DNA of 8,088 nt from an uncultured Lutibacter sp. GTDB taxonomy: Bacteria > Bacteroidota > Bacteroidia > Flavobacteriales > Flavobacteriaceae. The stretch is taken from contig CAJXUO010000047.1 in the NCBI GenBank assembly GCA_913061425.1, positions 1 to 8,088 of the forward strand, read 5' to 3'. This document shows, piece by piece, positions 1 through 6,393 of the stretch. Each line of letters opens with the position of its first letter. Within the stretch, counting starts at the first letter, position 1. The position numbers and the translations under genes were made by a program. The notes beneath the pieces were generated by a model. It was given only the letters and a program-made list of their open reading frames with translations. It did no database searches and had not been told where the DNA came from.

Positions 1-597
1 GTTGATTATACGGTTACAGCAACCAATCCAACTACCTTATGTGAGCGTTCAAAAACAATCCTTTTAAGAAAATCATCGATTGCTACATTAACCGACGATG
101 ATATTGTTTCTGTTGAATTTGACAGTCCTGGAAATTCTATTGAAATTATTACAACCAATCTTGGAAGTGGTGATTATGAGTTTGCTTTAGACCATCCATA
201 TGATAGTAGACCATATCAAGACGAACCAATCTTTGAAGGGCTTTTAGGGGGTGTTTATACGCTTAAAATCAATGATAAAAATGAGTGTGGTGAATTCTCA
301 AAAGAAATTGTATTATTAGATTATCCAAAGTTTTTAACACCAAACAATGATGGACATAATGATCTATGGCAATTAATTGGATTAGGTTCTACATCTTTTA
401 CAATATCACCAATACATGTTTATGATCGTTTTGGGAAAATTGTAGCGATTGTAAATCCAATTCAAGGTGAAGGTTGGGATGGATTATATAACAATGAAAT
501 GTTACCGAGTGCTGACTATTGGTTCTCTTTAGAATTAATAGACAATCAAGGAACTATTAAAAGACATAGAGGACATTTTAGTCTGGTGAGAAGGTAG
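1..597 (+). CDS. T9SS type B sorting domain protein, 3' end only (5' end outside window)
   Basis: This is the last 198 residues of a secreted protein; the reading frame is open from base 1 and stops with TAG. Residues 1-108 look like the beta-rich, Ig/PKD-like repeats that usually precede the sorting domain (for example GGVYTLKINDKNECG around residues 81-96). Residues 109-198 are a type B C-terminal sorting domain (CHU_C, gliding-motility-associated family). Its hallmarks are FLTPNNDGHNDLW (111-123), YDRFGK, GWDG, a DYWF strand and a final FSLVRR. In this family the domain directs export across the outer membrane by T9SS, with attachment to or release from the cell surface. The passenger part, and so the function, lies outside the window. 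The next genes downstream carry related C-termini, so this is probably one member of a tandem cargo cluster. The sorting-domain call is secure; nothing can be said about substrate. Confidence 0.93.
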   Translation, partial: VDYTVTATNPTTLCERSKTILLRKSSIATLTDDDIVSVEFDSPGNSIEIITTNLGSGDYEFALDHPYDSRPYQDEPIFEGLLGGVYTLKINDKNECGEFSKEIVLLDYPKFLTPNNDGHNDLWQLIGLGSTSFTISPIHVYDRFGKIVAIVNPIQGEGWDGLYNNEMLPSADYWFSLELIDNQGTIKRHRGHFSLVRR

Positions 598-656
598 AGG
601 AAATTCAATCTGAAAGATTAAAAAAAATAAAACTACCACTTGTGCATGCTTCTATA

Positions 657-839
657 ATGAAAAATTTTGATAGATTTGGTAAAATAATCACAACTGTTAG
701 TCCAAGTAGTAAAGGTTGGAATGGTTTCTATAACGGAAAATAATTGTCTGAAACAAATTATTGGTTTACGGCACAACTAATCGATTCTAGTAGAAAAACT
801 AGAGAACACAATGGACCTTTCAGTCTAATAAGACACTAA
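657..839 (+). pseudogene. Degenerate copy of a T9SS type B sorting-domain C-terminus
   Basis: Translated in one frame, this stretch gives FDRFGK, then GWNGFYNGK, a TAA stop at 741-743, then LSETNYWF, QLID and a final FSLIRH followed by TAA at 837-839. It aligns almost end to end with the last 58 residues of the gene ending at 597 (YDRFGK, GWDGLYN, DYWF, ELID, FSLVRR), with about 26 identities and a one-residue gap. The in-frame stop sits where a glutamine-like CAA codon would fit, so a single C-to-T change could explain it. The first half of the domain, including the conserved PN(N/G)DG motif, is absent and no full-length start exists. It therefore reads as a decayed tandem duplicate or recombination remnant rather than a working gene. 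A reinitiating short peptide from the ATG at 657 is possible but unlikely. The preceding 598-656 shows no similarity to the domain. Confidence 0.72.
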
Positions 840-2615
840 ATGAAGTTTCGCATATGCATGCTCATTGCACTACTTAGTTATAGCTATACTCACGCTCAAG
901 ATATTGAATTATTTCAGCAATTTGGAGGGAGAATAGATTTTACTATGATTGGAAACACCTTAAACCAGCAAGAAAATGGTTTATTCTCTAGTTGCGTTAT
1001 CAATACGGAATCTACCACTGAACTCAATTTATCTACAGACAATACAGTACAAGCAGCATTTTTATATTGGGCAGGTTCTGGAACTGGAGATTTTGAAGTA
1101 CAATTAAACAATATCGCTATTACTCCAACGCGTACTTTTGAAGACGCTCAAGGAACAAATGGCCTTCCTTTCTTTAGTGCATTTACTGATATTACAGAAC
1201 AAGTATTAGATACAGGAAACGGAAGTTATACCTTATCAGAATTTGATTTAACAACAGTAATTCCTAACTATTGCGGCAATGCAACCAACTTTGGAGGATG
1301 GTCTATCATCATTATATACCAAAATGACACGCTACCATTAAACCAAATTAATGTATATGATGGATTACAGCATGTACCTGAAAATATCACCATTTTATTA
1401 GACAACCTGAATGTAATTGATGATGTAGGTGCAAAAATTGGTTTTTTGGCTTGGGAAGGCGATGCTGGACTGAGCGTCAATGAATCTTTGCGTATCAACG
1501 GAAATTTAATAGGAAATCCTCCTTTGAATCCAGTCAATAATGCGTTTAACGGAACCAATAGTTTTACTGGAGAATCTGATCTCTATAATATGGATATGGA
1601 TTTTTATGATATCCAAAACAATATAGATATTGGTGATACAACTGCATCTATTCAACTAACTTCTGGTCAAGACTATGTGATGATAAATACAATCATTACA
1701 AAACTAAATAGCCAACTTCCAGATGCAACGGTTGAAATTGATACTTATGAAATCACCAATTGTAACGAACGTGAATTAGAGTTAGATTTCACTGTCTATA
1801 ACAATAATAGTACTGAAATATTACCTGCAAACGCGTCAATTAACATTTATATTGAAGCTGTTTTAATACACAGTTTAACGACTACTTATGATATCCCTAT
1901 TGATGGCTCAGAAATGTTTTTTGTTACTCTTACAGTTCCAGAAACAACAACTGACAACTTTACTATTACAATACTTGTTGATGAAGAAAATACTGTATTA
2001 GAAATTAGTGATACCAATAATTCTGATACTCTAGAAATAAATTTACCTCAACCACCAGAAAGTATAACTATTGAAAATATAGAAGCCTGTAATATTGGTT
2101 TTGAAACAGGTAATTTTGATTTAAGTGATACCTACTCTTTTATAAACGAGTATTACAACTCCGCTTTTGAAATAACTTTGTATCCTTCTGAAAGTGATGT
2201 AGAGGATGATACCAACTCTATAAATCCAGTTTTGGAATATCAGAACAGTTCAAATCCTCAAACAATCTTTGTGAAAGTAGCAAACTCAACTTCAGGTTGT
2301 TTTTCAATAAGTCAATTTCAATTAAGTGTGTATAATTGCCCTCCAACATTTCCTGAAGGGTTTTCTCCAAATGGCGATGGAACAAATGATGAGTTAGACA
2401 TTTTAGGACTCTATGATATTTTTACCGATTTCAAATTACTCATTTACAACAGATATGGAAACTTAGTTTTTGAAGGCGACAACAATACTCCTAAATGGAA
2501 TGGAAGGCTCTTTAATGATGGAAAACCGCTACCAACAGCCACTTATTTTTATACGCTACATCTAAATGATAGTGAGTACAAACCTCTAAATGGTTGGGTA
2601 TATTTGAGAAGGTAA
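840..2615 (+). CDS. Secreted multidomain protein with CARDB-like and T9SS type B sorting domains
   Basis: A 591-residue protein predicted to be exported by Sec and then by T9SS. Residues 1-20 form a signal peptide (MKFRIC, a hydrophobic stretch, cleavage after THAQ). Residues about 60-290 form a beta-rich domain with AFLYWAGSG and FGGWSIIIIY motifs; I have seen this type in Bacteroidota surface proteins but cannot assign it a function. Residues about 296-402 resemble a CARDB-type beta sandwich ending in the typical ENTVLEISDTNNSD loop. Residues about 407-500 form a further beta domain with two spaced cysteines, common just before sorting domains. Residues 501-591 are the CHU_C sorting domain: GFSPNGDGTNDELDI (507-521), IYNRYGN, WNGR, GKPLPTATYFY and a final VYLRR. 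The NGDGTND segment is probably calcium-binding, as in the family. The ATG was chosen because it gives a clean signal peptide. It starts one base after the remnant's TAA, with no obvious promoter between, so read-through from upstream is likely. Confidence 0.92.
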   Translation: MKFRICMLIALLSYSYTHAQDIELFQQFGGRIDFTMIGNTLNQQENGLFSSCVINTESTTELNLSTDNTVQAAFLYWAGSGTGDFEVQLNNIAITPTRTFEDAQGTNGLPFFSAFTDITEQVLDTGNGSYTLSEFDLTTVIPNYCGNATNFGGWSIIIIYQNDTLPLNQINVYDGLQHVPENITILLDNLNVIDDVGAKIGFLAWEGDAGLSVNESLRINGNLIGNPPLNPVNNAFNGTNSFTGESDLYNMDMDFYDIQNNIDIGDTTASIQLTSGQDYVMINTIITKLNSQLPDATVEIDTYEITNCNERELELDFTVYNNNSTEILPANASINIYIEAVLIHSLTTTYDIPIDGSEMFFVTLTVPETTTDNFTITILVDEENTVLEISDTNNSDTLEINLPQPPESITIENIEACNIGFETGNFDLSDTYSFINEYYNSAFEITLYPSESDVEDDTNSINPVLEYQNSSNPQTIFVKVANSTSGCFSISQFQLSVYNCPPTFPEGFSPNGDGTNDELDILGLYDIFTDFKLLIYNRYGNLVFEGDNNTPKWNGRLFNDGKPLPTATYFYTLHLNDSEYKPLNGWVYLRR

Positions 2616-2620
2616 ATTCT

Positions 2621-2628
2621 TAATTTTG
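2621..2628 (+). promoter_or_regulatory. Possible Bacteroidota -7 box (TAATTTTG) for the 2719 gene
   Basis: TAATTTTG matches the Bacteroidota TAnnTTTG consensus and lies just after the stop of the T9SS gene. It would place a transcript start near 2633 and give a leader of about 86 bases. No TTG stands at the expected -33 spacing; TTTG at 2603-2606 is too close and TTG at 2594-2596 too far. The motif is also easy to meet by chance in AT-rich DNA, so this is tentative. Confidence 0.3.
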
Positions 2629-2718
2629 TAGTTTTAAAATACTAAATTAGCATCGTCACATGTACAATCTTTAAACGATTCATATCATGGATTTTCTACA
2701 AACAAACAAAACTACATT

Positions 2719-3441
2719 ATGAATAAATTACTCAACTTGGTAATCATTGTTTTCCTCCTATTAAACACTCAAGTTGCCTTCTCACAAGAATGGAAAAACC
2801 TAAGAGACTACAAAAAAACAACTGGACAAAATTTTCTTCAGAATGGCTCTTGGTTAAAAAAAGATAGAAATAGAAATACAGAAACTTGGAAACAAGCCAA
2901 CAAATACAACCTATCAATAGATGATGGAAATCTGAAATATAAAACCATTCGACAGGTACGTGATTTTTATCTTTGGTTTGATGATGAACGAGAAAAACGA
3001 GGACATGAAATAAATGGAGTTGGAGTGGCTGCGGTAGTTGCGGGACAATTCTCCTCTTTTGATAATTATTTTATCAGAACATTTATTATTAGAAACAAAG
3101 AAGTGGTTTGGTTTGGAAACGAAGGTTCAAAGAAAGTATTAGCATTTGCTTTTCCTTTACTTAAAGAAGTTTATTTTTCAAATAATATATTGAAACAGCA
3201 AGAAGCAAAAGATTGGGATATAAAGAATGGAAAAATAGAACAATGCCAAATCTTAGAACCTGTTTATACTAAATTATCTGCAAAAGCAATTCGTAAATTA
3301 GAACGCATGGCGAAAGGTAAAGGCATCTACAATTTAGGAGTTAAAAATGAACTAAAGTTTGAAGGAGATATCACAGATTGTAAATCAAGATATGAACATG
3401 CCTTTTCTAAGCTGATAACGTATTATTTAGGTAGAAAATAA
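2719..3441 (+). CDS. Conserved secreted protein of unknown function
   Basis: A 240-residue protein with a clear signal peptide (residues 1-23, hydrophobic core LVIIVFLLLN, cleavage after AFSQ). The mature part starts EWKNLRDYKK and has no further membrane segment and no T9SS sorting domain, so it is probably periplasmic. Notable stretches are NGSWLKKDR (42-50), TWKQANKYNLS (56-66), a helical IRQVRDFYLWFDDEREKRGHEI (77-98), a small-residue helix GVGVAAVVAGQ (100-110), EGSKKVLAFAFP (135-146) and LERMAKGKGIYNLGV (194-208). From memory, flavobacterial proteins of this shape are sometimes labelled insecticidal toxin complex protein. I see no Tc-toxin features here and would not use that label. No catalytic motif is recognisable. 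The two cysteines (176 and 221) could form a disulfide. It follows the T9SS gene by 103 bases and may have its own promoter. The frame and start are secure; the function is unknown. Confidence 0.85.
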   Translation: MNKLLNLVIIVFLLLNTQVAFSQEWKNLRDYKKTTGQNFLQNGSWLKKDRNRNTETWKQANKYNLSIDDGNLKYKTIRQVRDFYLWFDDEREKRGHEINGVGVAAVVAGQFSSFDNYFIRTFIIRNKEVVWFGNEGSKKVLAFAFPLLKEVYFSNNILKQQEAKDWDIKNGKIEQCQILEPVYTKLSAKAIRKLERMAKGKGIYNLGVKNELKFEGDITDCKSRYEHAFSKLITYYLGRK

Positions 3442-3563
3442 TAAAATTGGAATTAAAAGTCCATTGGACACGCTATTATTATCATTAACAAAAAACGGTA
3501 AACAGGAACAAAAATCCCTTTTATCTAGAAATACAAACCCATAAAAGAGTACTTTAGTGCTTT

Positions 3564-3585
3564 TATAACCAGTTGTAGTGCATTA
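3564..3585 (+). repeat. Left copy of an inverted repeat framing the 3603-4139 gene
   Basis: This 22-base segment reads TATAACCA followed by GTTGTAGTGC and ATTA. Its reverse complement is found, nearly intact, directly after the downstream gene (4149-4172). The core GTTGTAGTGC is identical in both copies, and 20 of the 22 bases here can be matched, with one two-base indel and two substitutions. It lies 17 bases before the TTG start of the gene, so it may also affect that gene's translation or transcription. Its TTATAACCA (3563-3571) also recurs at 4266-4274 at the right end of the downstream palindrome. Confidence 0.65.
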
Positions 3586-3602
3586 CGGAAAAAATTGAAA
3601 TC

Positions 3603-4139
3603 TTGAACGAAAAATTAAAATCAACATTAAAATATTATTGGAGTCTGATTGTCTTAATTCTATTAATCATTGCTTTAGGATATAATTGGAAATATCAAAA
3701 AAATCACTCAGAAAACCTCTTGAAAAACGGATTAAGAACTGAGGGGATATCTTTCTCAAAAGGAAAGAGTTTATCTTGGGAATATGAAATTGAGGGAATC
3801 AAAATAACAAAAATTAAAAGTAAGCCATTTAAAGGAGTTTGGAACTCTGAAAAATTTGAAATTGCTTACAACCCTAATGATTTTAAGGATATTAGTATTG
3901 ATTATTCAAAGTTCATTTTAACAGAAAAATATTCAGAAACGTATAGTACAGGTTTAAGCAATAAATGGTGGAATACTCGAAACATATTCTTTGAATATAA
4001 AGTTGGAAATGAAAAGTATAAAAGAATTCAAAGATTAAGAATTAAAAATGATATTGATTTAAATAAAACATATATAGTGAGGTATCGAAACGACAATCCT
4101 GAAATAGGGTATTTGATTTTAGATAATTTCAATGATTAG
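3603..4139 (+). CDS. Small membrane-anchored protein of unknown function, two similar modules
   Basis: A 178-residue protein with one N-terminal membrane segment (about residues 12-28, SLIVLILLIIALGY) after a short basic lead. It is probably a single-span anchor with the rest outside the cytoplasm. The rest appears to hold two related beta-rich modules. The first (about 42-105) has the core WEYEIEGIKITKI followed by EKFEIAYNPND. The second (about 108-178) has the core FFEYKVGNEKYKRI followed by KTYIVRYRNDNPEIGYLIL. The pattern EY-V-G-K-Y then Y-V-Y-NP resembles DUF3592-like small proteins, but I cannot assign a family or role. The start is TTG at 3603. An in-frame TAG lies at 3576 and only ATT or ATC codons lie between, so no ATG start is possible without losing the membrane segment. 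The gene sits alone between inverted repeats, which suggests an independently mobile accessory gene. It is very AT-rich. Confidence 0.8.
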   Translation: MNEKLKSTLKYYWSLIVLILLIIALGYNWKYQKNHSENLLKNGLRTEGISFSKGKSLSWEYEIEGIKITKIKSKPFKGVWNSEKFEIAYNPNDFKDISIDYSKFILTEKYSETYSTGLSNKWWNTRNIFFEYKVGNEKYKRIQRLRIKNDIDLNKTYIVRYRNDNPEIGYLILDNFND

Positions 4140-4148
4140 ATTTAAAAA

Positions 4149-4172
4149 TAACGCACTACAACAACGGTTATA
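4149..4172 (-). repeat. Right copy of the inverted repeat framing the 3603-4139 gene
   Basis: Read on the minus strand this is TATAACC, GTT, then GTTGTAGTGC and GTTA, the counterpart of the copy at 3564-3585. It begins 10 bases after the gene's TAG. Its inner end (4163-4172) is shared with the left arm of the palindromic element that follows, so the two structures overlap and are probably parts of one boundary element. Confidence 0.65.
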
Positions 4173-4282
4173 TTTCATTGTGGCATTGTAACTAACATGA
4201 TAATTAGAACTATATTTAAACTGTGGAGTTTGTTATGAAAAATTCGCAATCAATCCACAACGAAATTATAACCAAAACCGTT
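4163..4282. repeat. Long imperfect palindrome, attC-like or cassette-boundary-like
   Basis: Arms at 4166-4188 and 4251-4273 are reverse complements except for one mismatch (A4177 against G on the other arm) and two unpaired single bases, one in each arm (C4184 on the left, one of the two extra A/T bases near 4265-4267 on the right). The loop is about 62 bases (4189-4250). Outside the main arms, AACGG (4163-4167) can alternatively pair with CCGTT (4278-4282), leaving AACC-region bases bulged. On the right, GTTAAGC (4280-4286) fits the GTTRRRY core of integron attC sites, but no RYYYAAC partner is seen on the left. A stem of more than 20 pairs with single-base bulges and a large loop is too regular for chance. 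It is not an intrinsic terminator, since no T-run follows either arm. Its function is unknown; folding as single-stranded DNA or as RNA are both possible. Confidence 0.7.
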
Positions 4283-4328
4283 AAGCACAAACCCTAAAAT
4301 CAACCAAAAATAAACCCTTTTTTCTCCG

Positions 4329-4336
4329 TATTTTTG
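4329..4336 (+). promoter_or_regulatory. Bacteroidota -7 promoter box of uvrB (TATTTTTG)
   Basis: TATTTTTG fits TAnnTTTG exactly and ends four bases before the uvrB ATG. If the spacing from box to start seen at the SRP RNA gene in this window (last G at -5) holds, transcription would begin on the A of the ATG, giving a leaderless message. No TTG is present near -33, so the promoter may be weak or rely on other contacts. Confidence 0.5.
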
Positions 4337-4340
4337 CGCT

Positions 4341-6329
4341 ATGCAATTTAAACTCGTTTCAGACTTTCAGCCAACAGGAGATCAACCACAAGCCATCAAA
4401 CAACTGGTAGATGGTATCAACAATGGTGAAAACGGTCAAGTTTTATTAGGTGTTACAGGTTCTGGAAAAACGTTTACGGTTGCCAACGTAATAGAGAGTG
4501 TAGATAAACCAACCTTGGTTTTGGCACATAATAAAACCTTGGCAGCACAGTTGTATCAAGAGTTTAAATCCTTTTTTCCAAACAATGCGGTTGAGTATTT
4601 TGTGTCCTATTATGATTACTATCAACCAGAAGCCTACATACCTACTTCAGGAACCTATATAGAAAAAGATTTATCAATCAATGAAGATATTGAGCGTATG
4701 CGTTTAAGCACCTCTTCTTCCCTATTATCTGGTCGTAGAGATGTATTGGTTGTTGCTTCGGTTTCTTGTTTATATGGTATTGGAAATCCCGTAGAATTCA
4801 AGAAAAATGTCATCAATATAGAAAAAGATCAAGTTATTTCTCGCACCAAGTTTTTACACACTTTAGTTCAAAGTTTGTATTCTCGTACCGAATTTGACAT
4901 CAGCAGTGGAACATTTAAAGTAAAAGGTGATATTGTTACTGTGTATCCTTCTTATGGGGATTATGCATATCGCATCCATTTTTTTGGTGATGAAATAGAA
5001 GAGATTGAAAGTTTTGATTTAGAAAACAACTGCGTTGTAGAAAAATTTGAGGAATTAGTAATTTATCCTGCCAATCTATTTGTGACATCTCCTGATATAC
5101 TTCAAAATGCTATTCATATGATTCAAGAGGATTTGATGAAGCAATATGACTATTTTAAAGAAATTGGAAAGCATTTGGAAGCAAAACGATTAAAGGAACG
5201 TACGGAATTTGATTTAGAAATGATTCGAGAATTAGGGTACTGCTCTGGAATTGAAAACTACTCTCGCTATCTTGATGGTCGTGAAGCAGGAACAAGACCT
5301 TTCTGTTTGTTAGATTATTTTCCAGATGATTACTTAATGATTATTGATGAAAGTCATGTGACAATTCCGCAAACGCATGCCATGTATGGCGGTGATAGAA
5401 GTAGAAAAGAAAACTTGGTAGAATACGGTTTTCGATTACCTGCAGCAATGGACAACAGACCTTTAAAGTTTGAAGAATTTGAAGCCATTCAAAATCAAAC
5501 GATTTATGTGAGTGCTACTCCTGCCGATTATGAGTTACAAAAAACAGAAGGTGTTTTTGTTGAGCAAGTCATTAGACCTACAGGATTATTAGATCCAATT
5601 ATTGAGGTTCGCCCAAGTTTAAATCAAATTGATGATTTGATTGAAGAAATTCAAATACGTGTTGATAAAGATGAGCGAACGCTTATTACAACTCTTACAA
5701 AAAGAATGGCTGAAGAGTTGACAAAATATTTAAGTCGTATTCAAATAAGATGCCGTTATATACATTCTGATGTAGACACTTTGGATCGTGTCGTAATTAT
5801 GCAAGATTTACGTAAAGGACTATTTGATGTGTTGATTGGTGTCAACTTATTACGTGAAGGTTTGGACTTGCCAGAAGTTTCATTGGTTGCCATTTTAGAT
5901 GCAGATAAGGAAGGTTTTTTAAGAAGTCATCGTTCTCTAACCCAAACAATTGGTAGAGCTGCAAGAAACATCAACGGAAGAGCCATTTTGTATGCCGATA
6001 AAATTACTAAAAGTATGCAGTTGACTATGGACGAAACAAACCGTAGAAGAGAAAAGCAGATTGAATATAACACTGAAAATAATATTGTTCCAACACAGAT
6101 TAAAAGATCATTAGATAATTCTTTAATCAAATCAAATATCTCCTCTTTTCACTATGATAGTACTGCCAATAAAGCGGCAGAAGAAGATTTAGAATATTTA
6201 ACGAAGCCACAAATTGAGAAAAGGATAAGAGATAAAAGAAAAGCAATGGAGCAAGCTGCAAAAGCACTTGACTTTTTAGTTGCCGCTCAATTAAGAGATG
6301 ACATTAAGTTATTGAAAGAAAAATTATAA
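4341..6329 (+). CDS. uvrB: Excinuclease ABC subunit B (UvrB)
   Basis: UvrB is the damage-verifying, helicase-like subunit of nucleotide excision repair. Loaded by UvrA, it opens the DNA around a lesion and recruits UvrC for incision and UvrD for release, in the cytoplasm. At 662 residues it is full family length. Visible landmarks are the Walker A motif GVTGSGKT (37-44), the aromatic beta-hairpin YFVSYYDYYQPEAYIP (86-101) that inserts between the strands, the Walker B/DESH box IIDESH (334-339), the SATP motif (391-394), the GVNLLREGLDLPE segment (500-512), helicase motif VI QTIGRAARN (535-543), and the C-terminal UVR coiled-coil that contacts UvrA and UvrC (about 617-660). No key residue is missing. 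The ATG at 4341 gives the standard MQFKLVSDFQPTGDQPQAI start. It is preceded by a -7 box only four bases away and by the palindromic element. It is followed by a strong terminator, so it is probably a single-gene transcript. Confidence 0.99.
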   Translation: MQFKLVSDFQPTGDQPQAIKQLVDGINNGENGQVLLGVTGSGKTFTVANVIESVDKPTLVLAHNKTLAAQLYQEFKSFFPNNAVEYFVSYYDYYQPEAYIPTSGTYIEKDLSINEDIERMRLSTSSSLLSGRRDVLVVASVSCLYGIGNPVEFKKNVINIEKDQVISRTKFLHTLVQSLYSRTEFDISSGTFKVKGDIVTVYPSYGDYAYRIHFFGDEIEEIESFDLENNCVVEKFEELVIYPANLFVTSPDILQNAIHMIQEDLMKQYDYFKEIGKHLEAKRLKERTEFDLEMIRELGYCSGIENYSRYLDGREAGTRPFCLLDYFPDDYLMIIDESHVTIPQTHAMYGGDRSRKENLVEYGFRLPAAMDNRPLKFEEFEAIQNQTIYVSATPADYELQKTEGVFVEQVIRPTGLLDPIIEVRPSLNQIDDLIEEIQIRVDKDERTLITTLTKRMAEELTKYLSRIQIRCRYIHSDVDTLDRVVIMQDLRKGLFDVLIGVNLLREGLDLPEVSLVAILDADKEGFLRSHRSLTQTIGRAARNINGRAILYADKITKSMQLTMDETNRRREKQIEYNTENNIVPTQIKRSLDNSLIKSNISSFHYDSTANKAAEEDLEYLTKPQIEKRIRDKRKAMEQAAKALDFLVAAQLRDDIKLLKEKL

Positions 6330-6335
6330 TTCCAT

Positions 6336-6377
6336 AAAAAAAAAGGGAACTGTAATTTACAGTTCCCTTTTTTTTTT
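6336..6377. terminator. Bidirectional intrinsic terminator between uvrB and the transaldolase gene
   Basis: A perfect 11-base inverted repeat (GGGAACTGTAA at 6345-6355 and its complement at 6357-6367, one base between) is preceded by nine A (6336-6344) and followed by ten T (6368-6377). It therefore works as a hairpin plus U-tract on either strand. It begins 7 bases after the uvrB stop and ends 16 bases beyond the stop of the convergent minus-strand gene, so it serves both. Confidence 0.95.
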
Positions 6378-6393
6378 AATTATTTACTTCGTA

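Noticed and set aside
607..619. AATCT-GAA-AGATT hairpin just after the first gene, as a terminator
   Set aside because: The stem is only five AT-rich pairs and is followed by A, not T, on the coding strand.
914..1558. Minus-strand open frames within the T9SS gene, and one at 5927-6130 inside uvrB
   Set aside because: They lie entirely inside strongly supported genes on the other strand, have no domain character, and are shadows of codon usage.
3459..3469. GTCCA-T-TGGAC small palindrome after the 2719-3441 gene
   Set aside because: It is too short, has no adjacent T-run and no second copy in the window. An operator cannot be supported.
3545..3564. AAGAGTAC-TTTA-GTGCTTTT hairpin as a terminator for the 2719-3441 gene
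   Set aside because: The stem includes two G-T pairs, the T-run is only four bases, and it lies about 100 bases past the stop codon. It is too weak to call.
4235..4297. A 20-codon ORF starting ATGAAAAATTCG with a GGAG-like stretch upstream
   Set aside because: It lies across the loop and right arm of the palindrome, has no recognisable peptide character, and such short ORFs are common by chance. The base pairing explains the sequence better.
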